A stretch of 30,961 bases of DNA, taken from contig JAEYOM010000033.1 of assembly GCA_023411715.1 (NCBI GenBank), forward strand, positions 1 to 30,961, given 5' to 3'. This DNA is from Bacillota bacterium. Lineage in GTDB: Bacteria > Bacillota > Clostridia > Acetivibrionales > DTU013. Both the position numbers and the translations under genes were made by a program. Positions 1-8,102 of the stretch are shown in pieces. Numbering within the stretch: position 1 is the stretch's first letter; every line of letters starts with the position of its first letter. Under the pieces are notes generated by a model. That model was not told where the DNA came from. It worked only from the letters and a program-made list of their open reading frames with translations, and did not search any database.

Positions 1-135
1 GAAACAAAAGTACCGTCCGAAACCACTGAAAAAGTCTATATTTTATTGATAAAAGCGCCTGAAACCCGCTTAGCTTCGTTACCGTTTTTCCGTAAAGGGT
101 ACTTCTTCAGCAGTTTCGAACCGTCCCTCTGTTTC
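1..135. repeat. Imperfect inverted repeat, REP-like, at the left edge
   Basis: Bases 1-35 and the reverse complement of 101-135 match at 27 of 35 ungapped positions, so the two arms can fold around a 65-base centre. The reverse complement of bases 1-18 matches 16 of 18 bases of the hairpin arm at 15037-15054 (shared core GGACGGT and CTTTTGTT). The string GAACCGTCCC at 118-127 is close to AACCGTCCCC in the other arm of that hairpin. This links the region to the dispersed REP-like family seen at 15 kb. No gene is seen in bases 1-169. The element lies directly after the hisH stop and may end that transcript, but there is no clear U-tract. The true left limit is outside the window. Confidence 0.5.
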
Positions 136-166
136 GCTCTGTTTCGCTCTGTTTCGCTCTGTTTCG
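127..166. repeat. 10-bp tandem repeat, four copies
   Basis: The unit CTCTGTTTCG occurs four times without change at 127, 137, 147 and 157, ending three bases before the hisH stop codon. It overlaps the right arm of the inverted repeat at 1-135 and looks like expansion of the arm's terminal CTCTGTTTC. Confidence 0.9.
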
Positions 167-169
167 TCA

Positions 170-778
170 CTATATCATGGACGCCCAGTTTTCTAGAATC
201 GCAAGCCCGGTCTCACCGCTCTTTTCAGGATGGAATTGGGTCGCGAACACCCTCCCGCTTCCAATGGCGGCGTCAAACCTGACTCCGTAATCACAGGTCG
301 CCGCTACTATCGATTTATCCTTCGCATCGAGGTAATATGAATGGACGAAGTACACATAGGGATTTTCAGGCAAGCCCCTGAACAGCGGACTGTCGTTCAC
401 CTGCAGCGAGTTCCAGCCCATATGCGGTACCTTCAGCCCCTTATCCTGCGGAAGCAATCTGACGGAACCGCCGAACAGGCTAAGACCATTCACTTTTTCT
501 CCGCCTTCCTCGCTGTAGTCGAACAGCATCTGCATGCCCAGGCAGATCCCAAGAAACATTTTATTCTGTCTTACCGCTTCTTCGACAGCCTGAGTCAACC
601 CGCTCCGCGCTAGACACGACATCGCGTTGGAAAACGCACCTACGCCCGGAAACACTACGGCGTCCGCACGCCTGATCTCCGCTTGGTCCGACGTGACGAC
701 GGCTTCCTGTCCGATATATCGCAGTGCATTTTTCACGCTGCCCAGATTTCCAACTTCATAATCGATTATAGCAATCAA
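170..778 (-). CDS. hisH: Imidazole glycerol phosphate synthase, glutaminase subunit HisH
   Basis: HisH hydrolyses glutamine and passes ammonia to HisF, which closes the imidazole ring and releases IGP and AICAR. The 202 residues are the usual family length. The class I amidotransferase triad is visible: nucleophile Cys79 in GICLGMQ, and His183 and Glu185 in QFHPEKS. The N-terminus MIAIIDYEVGN is typical. The start codon is TTG (776-778), with a GGAGG about 11 bases upstream that lies inside the 62-bp hairpin element. It is the last gene of the his operon visible here. The partners hisF, hisA and hisI are not in the window; downstream are only 169 bases of repeat DNA, so I cannot tell whether they follow farther left or are elsewhere. 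Confidence 0.96.
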   Translation of the reverse strand: MIAIIDYEVGNLGSVKNALRYIGQEAVVTSDQAEIRRADAVVFPGVGAFSNAMSCLARSGLTQAVEEAVRQNKMFLGICLGMQMLFDYSEEGGEKVNGLSLFGGSVRLLPQDKGLKVPHMGWNSLQVNDSPLFRGLPENPYVYFVHSYYLDAKDKSIVAATCDYGVRFDAAIGSGRVFATQFHPEKSGETGLAILENWASMI

Positions 779-788
779 GTTTTATAAT

Positions 789-850
789 GCCTCCATTCAA
801 AGGAATTTCTCCGATTGCAGGAAAAATTCCTTACATCAGCGGCGTTTCAA
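789..850 (-). repeat. 62-bp intergenic hairpin element, copy A (purC-hisH)
   Basis: This 62-bp block aligns without gaps to 2503-2564, 53 of 62 bases identical, with the last 17 bases (CATCAGCGGCGTTTCAA on the plus strand) identical. Element positions 12-24 can pair with 32-44 around a 7-base loop. At positions 18/38 copy A has T-A where copy B has A-T, a compensatory swap. In copy A the minus-strand RNA would form a 13-bp stem with one G-U pair. The element's end supplies the GGAGG used by hisH. Its function is unknown; it may act in RNA processing, as a partial attenuator, or simply be a small mobile repeat. Confidence 0.75.
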
Positions 851-880
851 CGAGGCAGGTGATATGTGCCAGCCGCCTCG

Positions 881-1765
881 TTATACCAGCCTTTTGCCCG
901 TAATTCTTTCATACGCCTCTGCATATTTCGCTTCCGTGTTCCTTACGACGCTTTCCGGCAGTTCCGGCGCGGGTGGCTGCTTGTTCCAGCCGACCTGTTC
1001 TAGGTATTCCCTTACGAATTGTTTGTCGAAGCTCTTCTGCGGCCTCCCGGGCTGATAACCGGACATATCCCAGAACCTCGAAGAATCAGGCGTAACGGCT
1101 TCGTCTGCCAGCACCAGTTTACCGTCCATTATACCGAATTCGAACTTCGTATCTGCAAGTATTATGCCCTTGCTCTCGGCATGGCGGCTTGCAGCCTGGT
1201 ACAACGCAATGCTGGTATCCCTGAGCTGTGTGGCAAAATCCCTTCCGATCCTGTCTGCCAGGCCTTCAAATGTAACGTTTATATCGTGTCCTTCCGATTC
1301 CTTTGTTGATGGGGTGAAAATAGGCTCCGGCAGCTTGTCGCACTGCTTTAGTCCGGCCGGCAGCTTTATCCCGCAGATGCTTCCCGACGCGTTGTATTCC
1401 TTCAGGCCCGAGCCTTCGAGATATCCGCGTACGATGCATTCAGCGTTTGCCATCCTGATCTTGTGGACCAGCATGGACCTGCCCTGCAGTTCCTCCCTGT
1501 ATTTCGACAGCCCGTCCGGATATTTGCTTACATCGGTCGTGATCATGTGGTTGCCGACGATATCCGATGTGTAGTCGAACCAGAATTCCGAGATGCTGTT
1601 CAGGACTTTGCCCTTATTGGGTATCAGATTGGTGAAAACTACGTCAAATGCCGAGATCCTGTCGGTAACTATGATCAGCAGTTTGTCGCCCAGATCGTAG
1701 ACATTTCTCACCTTTCCCTTTACAAACAAGGGCTTGTCGATAAAATTCGTGTCATTGATCAGCAT
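881..1765 (-). CDS. purC: SAICAR synthase (phosphoribosylaminoimidazole-succinocarboxamide synthase) PurC
   Basis: PurC joins CAIR and aspartate using ATP to give SAICAR in de novo purine synthesis. The 294 residues match the longer, Ade1-like form of the family rather than the roughly 240-residue short form. Visible hallmarks are the N-terminal GKVRNVYDLGDKLLIIVTDR segment (ATP-binding start), IVRGYLEGSG, TPSTKESEGHD and the late segment LADEAVTPDSSRFW. The start has an AAAGG about 11 bases upstream. It is embedded in the his operon in the same direction, 104 bases after hisB and 102 before hisH. PurC is not a histidine enzyme, but SAICAR is converted to AICAR, the by-product of the HisHF reaction, so co-expression is metabolically sensible. 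Confidence 0.96.
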   Translation of the reverse strand: MLINDTNFIDKPLFVKGKVRNVYDLGDKLLIIVTDRISAFDVVFTNLIPNKGKVLNSISEFWFDYTSDIVGNHMITTDVSKYPDGLSKYREELQGRSMLVHKIRMANAECIVRGYLEGSGLKEYNASGSICGIKLPAGLKQCDKLPEPIFTPSTKESEGHDINVTFEGLADRIGRDFATQLRDTSIALYQAASRHAESKGIILADTKFEFGIMDGKLVLADEAVTPDSSRFWDMSGYQPGRPQKSFDKQFVREYLEQVGWNKQPPAPELPESVVRNTEAKYAEAYERITGKRLV

Positions 1766-1822
1766 AATTTTATTACCTTTCTCTTATGATCTTTTTTCAG
1801 TACACACAATTATGTTAACCTC

Positions 1823-1853
1823 ACCGCCGGTTAATGCAAACAACCGGGGCGGT
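1823..1853 (-). other. Intercistronic hairpin between hisB and purC
   Basis: Ten bases (1823-1832) pair with 1842-1853 with a two-base GG bulge and a nine-base loop. No U-tract follows on the minus strand, so it is not a standard terminator. It could mark an mRNA processing or stability site within the operon. Confidence 0.35.
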
Positions 1854-1869
1854 CAGTATGTCGTAATGC

Positions 1870-2457
1870 CTATAGCACACCTTTAGTCGACATTACGCCG
1901 ACTATCCGCTCATCCGTGCGCGTCGCTTCGTCAAGCGCCCTGCCGAAGGCCTTGAAAATAGCCTCCGCAATATGGTGGTTATTGTTTCCGTACTGTACGT
2001 TGATATGTAGATTCATTCCCGCATTCACGGACACCGCTCGGAAAAATTCTTCGACAAGCTCGGTGTCCATATCGCCGACCCGCTCGTTCGTAAAATTCAC
2101 GTTGCATACCAGATACGGGCGCCCCCCCATATCGAGCGTCACAGACGCGAGAGCCTCATCCATCGGCACTGTCGATGTCCCATATCTTCTGATGGATTTC
2201 TTGTCTCCAAGCGCCTGCTTCAGCGCCTGACCGAGAACTATGCCTATGTCTTCGACAGTATGGTGCGCATCGACGTTAAGGTCGCCGCTGGCTTTGACCT
2301 CCAGATCAAACAAACCGTGCTTCGAAAACAGTGTCAGCATATGATTCAGGAAGCCGACCCCCGTTTCGACCGAGGAGTCTCCGCTCCCATCGATACCGAG
2401 CTTCAATTGAATGGCCGTTTCCGCGGTATTCCTGCTCAATTCAGCTATTCTGGCCAT
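1870..2457 (-). CDS. hisB: Imidazoleglycerol-phosphate dehydratase HisB
   Basis: HisB dehydrates imidazole glycerol phosphate to imidazole acetol phosphate, using two manganese ions. The monofunctional bacterial form of 195 residues is complete, with no phosphatase domain fused. The metal ligands sit in the two family repeats: His65-His66-x-x-Glu69 (DAHHTVED) and His161-His162-x-x-Glu165 (NHHIAEA). I place the start at 2457 (MARIAELSRN), because a strong GGAGG lies seven bases upstream; a farther in-frame ATG at 2484 has no such site. It follows hisC after an unusually wide gap of about 250 bases that holds hairpin copy B and possible internal promoters. Confidence 0.96.
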   Translation of the reverse strand: MARIAELSRNTAETAIQLKLGIDGSGDSSVETGVGFLNHMLTLFSKHGLFDLEVKASGDLNVDAHHTVEDIGIVLGQALKQALGDKKSIRRYGTSTVPMDEALASVTLDMGGRPYLVCNVNFTNERVGDMDTELVEEFFRAVSVNAGMNLHINVQYGNNNHHIAEAIFKAFGRALDEATRTDERIVGVMSTKGVL

Positions 2458-2502
2458 GCTCCACCTCCAACATATTACATTCATCTACCGCTTTATTATA
2501 GC

Positions 2503-2564
2503 GCCTCAATTTAAGGGAAATTTTCCGGTTGCAGGGAAATTTCCTTGCATCAGCGGCGTTTCAA
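2503..2564 (-). repeat. 62-bp intergenic hairpin element, copy B (hisC-hisB)
   Basis: Partner of the block at 789-850 (53 of 62 bases identical, no gaps). The 18/38 position is A-T here and T-A in the other copy. On the minus strand the stem has two A-C mismatches, so copy B would fold less well as the his transcript than copy A. A TATAAT (minus, 2495-2500) lies between this element and hisB. Confidence 0.75.
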
Positions 2565-2591
2565 TAAAGCGACAGGGACATCCCCTGCCTA

Positions 2592-2600
2592 ATTATAACA
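2592..2600 (-). promoter_or_regulatory. Possible internal extended -10 promoter upstream of hisB
   Basis: The minus strand reads TGTTATAAT, an extended -10 hexamer, in the wide hisC-hisB gap. No convincing -35 hexamer is seen, which is tolerable for extended -10 promoters. It would give hisB-purC-hisH transcription independent of the main promoter. Confidence 0.35.
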
Positions 2601-2708
2601 AAATAAGCCGTTACTATTCCACACTAATTTTGATTCCGCTGCAAATAGCTGCCGTGCGGTCATGTACAAAAACCATTTCAAGACTCGACATGGTTCTGGG
2701 GCGCCAAA

Positions 2709-3770
2709 TCAGTTATTCAGGATTTCATCGAGCGCCCTGATTACCGCATCCATATCCTCGTCCGTTCCGATGCTGATACGAAGGTGGTTTTCTATGACGG
2801 GCTTTCTGAAATAACGCACCAGTATCCCTCTTTCACGAAGGCCCGTGAAAATATCCTCCCCCCGTATGCTGCTATGGCTCGCGAAAACAAAGTTAGCAGC
2901 CGAGTCGGCCACCGTGAAGCTCCTTTTGCGGAGCTCCCGCGTGAACTTCTCCCTCGTCGCAACGACCTTTGCAGTGGTCATGGCGTAATATGCCGCATCC
3001 TTCAAAGCCGCAGTCCCCGCAACGATAGCCAATCTGTCCAGTGTATACGAATTGATGGAATTCTTGATACTGTCAAGAGCCTTGATAAGCTCGCTGTCGC
3101 CGAACGCAAAGCCGATCCTCATACCGGCCAGCGCACGGGATTTCGAAAACGTCTGTATCACCAGCAGGTTTGGATAATCCTTGATAAGGCCTACCGCCGT
3201 CTCTCCGCCATAATCTATATAGGCTTCGTCCACTATCACGACGACATCGGGGTTTCCCTCGAGCACTTCGCGGATTTTCGCAAGTGAAAGCGCCTTCCCT
3301 GTCGGGGCGTTGGGATTCGCAAGTATTATCCCGCCGCTGCTTCGCATGAGCTTTTCGGAGGGTATGTTGAATTCGCTGTCCAGCGGCGTAGTTACATAGT
3401 CGAGCTTGAAGAGGGACGCATATACGGGATAGAAGGAATAGGTGATGTTGGGAAACACTATCGTCCTTCCGGGGTCGAAGAATGCCATGAATGAGAATGC
3501 CAGCACTTCGTCGGAACCGTTGCCCGCAAATATCTCATCCTTTTTAAGCCCGTAGCTTTCGGCAGCCGCGCTTATCAGCATATCGCAGGTAGGGTCCGGG
3601 TAAAGCCTCAGGCTGTCGTCCGCCGCCTCCTTCAATGCTTCAAGCACCAGCGGCGACGGCCCGTACGGGCTTTCATTCGTATTCAGTTTTATATATTTCC
3701 TGTCCCTCGGCTGCTCGCCCGGGACGTAAGGCTCGACTCCGGCCGCCAGCCTGCTCCAGTATTTGTTCAT
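2709..3770 (-). CDS. hisC: Histidinol-phosphate aminotransferase HisC
   Basis: HisC transfers an amino group from glutamate to imidazole acetol phosphate, using PLP. The 353-residue protein has the class II aminotransferase fold signature. The N-terminal KLNTNESPYGPSP is characteristic of HisC, NPNAPTG lies at 152-158, the PLP-binding aspartate is in IVDEAYIDY, and the Schiff-base lysine is Lys210 in TFSKSRALAGMRIG. The ATG at 3770 has GGGAGA upstream. It follows hisD after 72 bases. The N-terminus and position in the his operon separate it from cobalamin-type CobD homologues. Confidence 0.95.
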   Translation of the reverse strand: MNKYWSRLAAGVEPYVPGEQPRDRKYIKLNTNESPYGPSPLVLEALKEAADDSLRLYPDPTCDMLISAAAESYGLKKDEIFAGNGSDEVLAFSFMAFFDPGRTIVFPNITYSFYPVYASLFKLDYVTTPLDSEFNIPSEKLMRSSGGIILANPNAPTGKALSLAKIREVLEGNPDVVVIVDEAYIDYGGETAVGLIKDYPNLLVIQTFSKSRALAGMRIGFAFGDSELIKALDSIKNSINSYTLDRLAIVAGTAALKDAAYYAMTTAKVVATREKFTRELRKRSFTVADSAANFVFASHSSIRGEDIFTGLRERGILVRYFRKPVIENHLRISIGTDEDMDAVIRALDEILNN

Positions 3771-3842
3771 AAGCTACTCTCCCTGATATGTCGCTAAGGC
3801 AGTTACAATTGGCATGATCCGTTATTACCGCCTGCTGTTTTA

Positions 3843-5153
3843 TTACTTATCGTCGTCCTGCCTGTCAAAACGAACCTTGATGGCATTAGCATGCCCGTCG
3901 AGCTTTTCGTATTCCGCGAACCGTATAACACAATCGCTTGCTTTTTCCAGAGCCTGTCTCGTGTATGAGATAATGCTTGACTTCTTCATATAATCGGCTA
4001 CGTTCAGCGGTGAGAAGAACCTGGCGGTCCCCCCCGTCGGCAGTACGTGGTTGGGACCCGCAAAATAATCCCCCAATGGCTCGGGCGACCAGTGCCCAAG
4101 GAATATCGCGCCCGCGTTTTTCACACCTGACAGCTTGCTGAACGGCTCCTCTATGCACAATTCCAGGTGCTCGGGTGCAATGCGGTTGACTATATCCATT
4201 GCCTCGTCCAGATCATTGACGATTATGGCAGCGCTGTAATCCGCCAGAGATCTGTCCAGTATACCCTTTCGTGAAAGCTGCTCATACTGCTTTTCAATTT
4301 CTTTTACTACGGCGCCGGCCAGCTTTTCCGAAGGCGTTATCAGTATAGAAGCCGAAAGCACGTCATGCTCGGCCTGCGAAAGGAGGTCCGCCGCTATATA
4401 TACGGGATTTGCGGAATCATCCGCAACAACCGTGATCTCGCTGGGGCCTGCGAACATATCGATGTCGCAGTATCCGTAGACAAGCCTTTTTGCCGTCGAT
4501 ACGTAAATGTTGCCGGGTCCGAAGATCTTATCCACCTTCGGTACTGTCTCCGTTCCGAATACCATGGCCGCAACAGCCTGCGCTCCGCCAATTTTATATA
4601 TCTCATCCACTCCCGCTTCATTTGCAGCCGCCAGGACTGCGGGATCGATCCTTCCGTCGCTGCCGGGAGGCGTCGCCATTATTATTTTCGCTACGCCGGC
4701 AACCTTTGCAGGCAAGGTTGTCATAAGGACGGTAGAAGTCAGTACGGCAGTCCCGCCCGGCACATATATGCCGACTACTTCGAGCGGCCTGTACAGCTGA
4801 CCCAGCAGTATTCCGTCCTCCCCCGCCGTAAACCACGAATTCTCCTTTTGTTTCTCATGAAATGCCGTTATATTGGCTTTTGACTTCCTTATAACATCGA
4901 TGAGCTTCGGGTCGACTACGTCGTACGCAGCCTTTATTTCCTGTTCCGACACCTTCATTGACGATGCATCGAGCTCTGCCTTATCGAATTTTTCCGTATA
5001 TTCAAGAACGGCCCTGTCGCCGTTTTCCCTTACATTAGTGAGGATAGCCTCTACCGCGCCGATCACATCCTGCCTGCCGACCCTGTCGCGTCCCACCAGC
5101 TTGTCGAACAGCCCGGAGTCCTTTCCCTTCCGCATATCGATTATCTTTATCAT
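3843..5153 (-). CDS. hisD: Histidinol dehydrogenase HisD
   Basis: HisD oxidises histidinol to histidine in two NAD-dependent steps at a zinc site. The 436 residues are full length. Zinc and catalytic residues expected for the family are present: Gln260 and His263 in LSQAEHDVL, Glu328-His329 in RIAPEHLEL, Asp362 and His369 in the GDYFAGPNHVLPTGG segment. FGPGNIYV (211-218) is the family signature. The ATG is preceded by AGGAGG at good spacing. hisG lies 46 bases upstream, so the two are co-transcribed. Confidence 0.97.
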   Translation of the reverse strand: MIKIIDMRKGKDSGLFDKLVGRDRVGRQDVIGAVEAILTNVRENGDRAVLEYTEKFDKAELDASSMKVSEQEIKAAYDVVDPKLIDVIRKSKANITAFHEKQKENSWFTAGEDGILLGQLYRPLEVVGIYVPGGTAVLTSTVLMTTLPAKVAGVAKIIMATPPGSDGRIDPAVLAAANEAGVDEIYKIGGAQAVAAMVFGTETVPKVDKIFGPGNIYVSTAKRLVYGYCDIDMFAGPSEITVVADDSANPVYIAADLLSQAEHDVLSASILITPSEKLAGAVVKEIEKQYEQLSRKGILDRSLADYSAAIIVNDLDEAMDIVNRIAPEHLELCIEEPFSKLSGVKNAGAIFLGHWSPEPLGDYFAGPNHVLPTGGTARFFSPLNVADYMKKSSIISYTRQALEKASDCVIRFAEYEKLDGHANAIKVRFDRQDDDK

Positions 5154-5199
5154 ATAATAACCTCCTTATTTCGGACTTCTGCAGAAAGCTCATGACTTT

Positions 5200-5856
5200 C
5201 TATCGGATGTCCGATCCCTGCAGCTGCTTCAGCCCTTCTATGATCGCATTGATCCTCTCGCTCTCCATCTTCATACTGACGCGGTTGACTACCATCCTTG
5301 CGCTGATATCCGCGATCGTATCCAGTACGACAAGCCCGTTTTCCTTAAGAGTCCTGCCGCTCTCCACGAGATCCACGATCACTTCCGAAAGCCCCACCAG
5401 CGGCGCCAGCTCGACCGAGCCATTGAGCTTGATGATCTCTATCGATTCCCTGCGTTTATGTTCGAAATATTCCCTTGCTATGCGCGGGTATTTTGTTGCT
5501 ACCCTTTTGTTATTCAGACTGTCGAGCTTTCCCTCCAGTTCGGCAGGTCCGGCAACGACCATCCGGCATGCCGCAAAGCCCAGGTTCAGGACCTCGTAAA
5601 GGTGCCGTCCCTCTTCGAGCAGTGTATCCTTGCCCACGATGCCTATATCGGCGGCGCCATATTCCACATATGTAGGAACGTCAGCCGGCTTAACGAGGAA
5701 AAACTTGATCTTGCTTTTCTCGTCTGTAAATATCAGCTTCCGGGATTCATTCCGGTATTCGGAACAGTCTATTCCAAGCTTTTCGAGCAGTCCGACCGAC
5801 AGATCCGTCAGCCTTCCCTTTGATAGTGCTATCGTAAGATACCTCAATCGTTTCAC
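5200..5856 (-). CDS. hisG: ATP phosphoribosyltransferase, short-form catalytic subunit HisG
   Basis: HisG condenses ATP and PRPP in the first committed step of histidine synthesis. At about 215 residues it is the short form, which lacks the regulatory ACT-like domain and needs HisZ. Visible motifs are LTIALSKGRL at the N-terminus, EYGAADIGIVGKDTLLE, and the PRPP-binding loop EVIVDLVESGRTLKENGL. The longest reading starts at GTG 5856, overlapping the hisZ stop (GTGA). However, GAGGTG sits six bases before an in-frame TTG at 5847 (giving MRYLTIALSKGRL), so 5847 is the more likely start. Tight coupling with hisZ fits an obligate hetero-complex. Confidence 0.95.
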   Translation of the reverse strand: MKRLRYLTIALSKGRLTDLSVGLLEKLGIDCSEYRNESRKLIFTDEKSKIKFFLVKPADVPTYVEYGAADIGIVGKDTLLEEGRHLYEVLNLGFAACRMVVAGPAELEGKLDSLNNKRVATKYPRIAREYFEHKRRESIEIIKLNGSVELAPLVGLSEVIVDLVESGRTLKENGLVVLDTIADISARMVVNRVSMKMESERINAIIEGLKQLQGSDIR

Positions 5857-7109
5857 CTCTTCAACAATTCACTGATTTTGACCTGGGTAACTTCCCCCGA
5901 CTCGATATAATGGATCTCCACGGTATCCTCGTCTATGATCCATATTACTCCACCTATGTTTTTTGCCGCGGCATATTTTTTTGCTTCCTCGGCGGTGCTG
6001 CCTGCTATGTCCAGTTCCACGACCAGTCCCTGGTTCCTGAGCTCTGTGCATAGATCTATTGCCGTTTTCCTGCCATGCTCGGCGTAACAGACCAAACTGT
6101 CCGTGCCCGGCTTCTCCATGTCTATTTTCTGCCTCTGGAGCGCCATCAGTATCATGTTGACACCCAGCGAAAAACCGGTAGCAGGGCATTCCTTGCCAAA
6201 TTCCCCGACCAGCTTGTCATACCTGCCGCCCGTCAGTATGGGGAAACCTACTCCGTAGGTGAAGCCCCTGAATATAATACCCGTATCGTAAGCAAGACCT
6301 CTCAGCATGCCGAGATCGACGGACACGTATTGTCCCAGGCCGTAATCCTCAAGTATATTGAGTACCTGACGTATATTTTCGAGAGCATCGCGCGATCTTT
6401 TATTCAATTCGAAGGCTTCAGCCTTCTCGATCACATCGACTGAGCCGAAAAAGCCCGGCAGACCGGAAATCAGTTTTTTCAGATCCTCCCGGATCTCACT
6501 GCGGTTCAGGAATTCATCCAGCCCGACGTAATCCTTGCGATCTATGAGCGTCCTGACCTGAGCGGTATCCTTCTCGGAAAGCCCGGTCTCCTCCATCAGA
6601 CCATTGAAAAAATCGACCTGGCCGATATCGACCTGGAAATTCTCAAGTCCGGATACCTTTAGCGCCTGGATTGCCACAGCGATGACTTCTGCGTCGGATT
6701 CGGGCGTGCTGACTCCGAGCACTTCGACCCCGGCCTGTGTGAATTCGTTCTGTTTTCCCCCGCCGTAATCGTTGTACCTGTATACGTTTCCTATATAAGA
6801 AATACGGACCGGGTAGGCGGCTTCCCTGTATTTGGTCGCAGTGATCCTTGCCACCGGCACTGTAATGTCAGGCCTCAGGACAAGTATCCTTCCCTGCTGG
6901 TCGAAAAACTTGAACATGTTTTCCTGGGACATTGCGCCCTCATCTGATGCAAATACATCATAAAACTCGATGGAAGGCGTTTCGACCTCATTGAAACCGC
7001 AGCTCCCGAACAGCGCCCTGAGCTTCTGCTCCAGGCCGCGCTTCAGGCAGCAATCCTCAAACAGTATATCCTGTACTCCATCCGGCGTATAGATCTTCCA
7101 CTTGGACAC
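5853..7109 (-). CDS. hisZ: ATP phosphoribosyltransferase regulatory subunit HisZ
   Basis: HisZ is a histidyl-tRNA synthetase paralogue without aminoacylation activity that binds short HisG and mediates histidine feedback. The class II synthetase core is seen in TPDGVQDIL, the motif 2 region with LRPDITVPVAR and YIGNVYRY, and LTGGRYDKLVGEFG near the end of the catalytic core. The pairing with short HisG directly downstream supports HisZ over HisS. I choose GTG 7109 (start MSKWKIYTPDG, 418 residues) because GAGGTG lies seven bases upstream; a GTG at 7124 would place the start inside that binding site. It is the first gene of the operon. Confidence 0.94.
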   Translation of the reverse strand: MSKWKIYTPDGVQDILFEDCCLKRGLEQKLRALFGSCGFNEVETPSIEFYDVFASDEGAMSQENMFKFFDQQGRILVLRPDITVPVARITATKYREAAYPVRISYIGNVYRYNDYGGGKQNEFTQAGVEVLGVSTPESDAEVIAVAIQALKVSGLENFQVDIGQVDFFNGLMEETGLSEKDTAQVRTLIDRKDYVGLDEFLNRSEIREDLKKLISGLPGFFGSVDVIEKAEAFELNKRSRDALENIRQVLNILEDYGLGQYVSVDLGMLRGLAYDTGIIFRGFTYGVGFPILTGGRYDKLVGEFGKECPATGFSLGVNMILMALQRQKIDMEKPGTDSLVCYAEHGRKTAIDLCTELRNQGLVVELDIAGSTAEEAKKYAAAKNIGGVIWIIDEDTVEIHYIESGEVTQVKISELLKR

Positions 7110-7205
7110 TTGAGCGCACCTCACTTAATCATCCGTACTAAAAATTATCCGCAACTGAAATATTTATCTATATTGTAGCAAATTTTTTTGCTCTATGCGC
7201 GTTTT

Positions 7206-7245
7206 ACTAATTTATTACTTTAGTGCGATGAATCGATAAATTAGT
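7206..7245 (-). promoter_or_regulatory. 10-bp inverted repeat in the his operon leader
   Basis: ACTAATTTAT (7206-7215) and ATAAATTAGT (7236-7245) are perfect complements around a 20-base centre that itself contains CGATGAATCG. It begins about five bases into the predicted transcript. It may be a repressor operator or a 5' stem. No T-box sequence or histidine-codon leader peptide is visible in the roughly 140-base leader. Confidence 0.5.
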
Positions 7246-7256
7246 GAATTGCATTT

Positions 7257-7286
7257 ATTATAATTGACGGCTAATAGTTTTGTCAA
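7257..7286 (-). promoter_or_regulatory. Promoter of the his operon
   Basis: On the minus strand TTGACA (7286-7281) and TATAAT (7262-7257) are both perfect consensus hexamers with an 18-base spacer. An inverted repeat (TAATTGAC at 7261-7268, GTCAATTA at 7282-7289) overlaps both hexamers and is a possible operator. Confidence 0.8.
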
Positions 7287-7389
7287 TTAATCTTTTTAAA
7301 CTTTTGCATTTAATTTCTGAGCATTTTATTGGAGCAATTTAGTGAGAAGCCGGATCAAATTTTTCATGATGCGGAACATATTTTTATAG

Positions 7390-7395
7390 TATAAT
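7390..7395 (+). promoter_or_regulatory. Possible -10 element of the HAD phosphatase gene
   Basis: TATAAT lies 53 bases before the ATG at 7449 on the plus strand. No good -35 hexamer is seen at 16-18 bases, so support is weak. Confidence 0.35.
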
Positions 7396-7448
7396 CGGAT
7401 GTAATCACCTAAAAAGCCCGATAATATATTCGGCAAAGGAGCTGATAA

Positions 7449-8102
7449 ATGATGAAATATAAAGCGGTAATATTCGATCTTGACGGAACATTGCTGGATA
7501 CGATAGAAGATCTCGGCGACTCCACGAACAGCATGCTGGAAAAGCACGGTTATCCTGTACACGACCTAAAGGCTTACAAGTATTTCGTAGGAAACGGCAT
7601 GCGCAATCTCGTGCTCAGAGCGCTGCCAGAAGATAAGCGTGACAATATTTCCGTAGATCAGGGATTGATCGAAATGCAGAGCGAGTACGCCAAAAGGTGG
7701 GCGGATAAAACCAGACCGTACCCGGGAATCCCGGCATTGCTGGATGCATTGACCGAAAAAGGCGTAAAGCTTGCCGTATTATCAAATAAATTGGACAGGT
7801 TTTCGAATGATATAGTGAAAAAGCTGCTTCCCGACTGGAGCTTTTATCCTGTATACGGCGAACGCGAAGGAGTTCCAATAAAGCCTGACCCGGCCGGAGC
7901 GCTGGAAATTGCAAGGATACTGGGGATCAGCCCCGAAGAATTCCTGTACCTTGGCGATACCGGCATTGACATGAAGACCGCCGTATCCGCGGGCATGTGC
8001 GCAATCGGCGTGCTTTGGGGCTTCAGGACTGCCGAGGAGCTTGTGAAGAACGGTGCCAATATGCTCATCGCGGATCCGCTGGAGGTTTTAAAAATGCTGT
8101 AG
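7449..8102 (+). CDS. HAD-superfamily hydrolase, phosphoglycolate phosphatase-like
   Basis: A 217-residue HAD hydrolase that likely removes phosphate from a small metabolite such as 2-phosphoglycolate. Motif I is FDLDGTLLDT, with nucleophile Asp10 and acid Asp12. The alpha-helical C1 cap follows. Motif II is VLSNKLD, motif III the lysine in IKPDPAG, and motif IV GDTGIDM. AAGGAG precedes the ATG; a second ATG follows directly. It is divergent from hisZ and stands alone on its strand. Substrate cannot be fixed from sequence: pyrophosphatase PpaX or beta-phosphoglucomutase relatives are alternatives. Its last codons lie in an 18-bp tandem repeat. Confidence 0.88.
   Translation: MMKYKAVIFDLDGTLLDTIEDLGDSTNSMLEKHGYPVHDLKAYKYFVGNGMRNLVLRALPEDKRDNISVDQGLIEMQSEYAKRWADKTRPYPGIPALLDALTEKGVKLAVLSNKLDRFSNDIVKKLLPDWSFYPVYGEREGVPIKPDPAGALEIARILGISPEEFLYLGDTGIDMKTAVSAGMCAIGVLWGFRTAEELVKNGANMLIADPLEVLKML

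Noticed and set aside
127..166. CRISPR array
   Set aside because: Units are adjacent 10-mers with no spacers.
46..282. 78-residue plus-strand frame over the left-edge repeats
   Set aside because: It is made of repeat sequence and the antisense of hisH, with no ribosome site.
7110..7256. T-box riboswitch or histidine leader peptide for the his operon
   Set aside because: No T-box consensus, specifier stem or run of His codons could be found in the leader.
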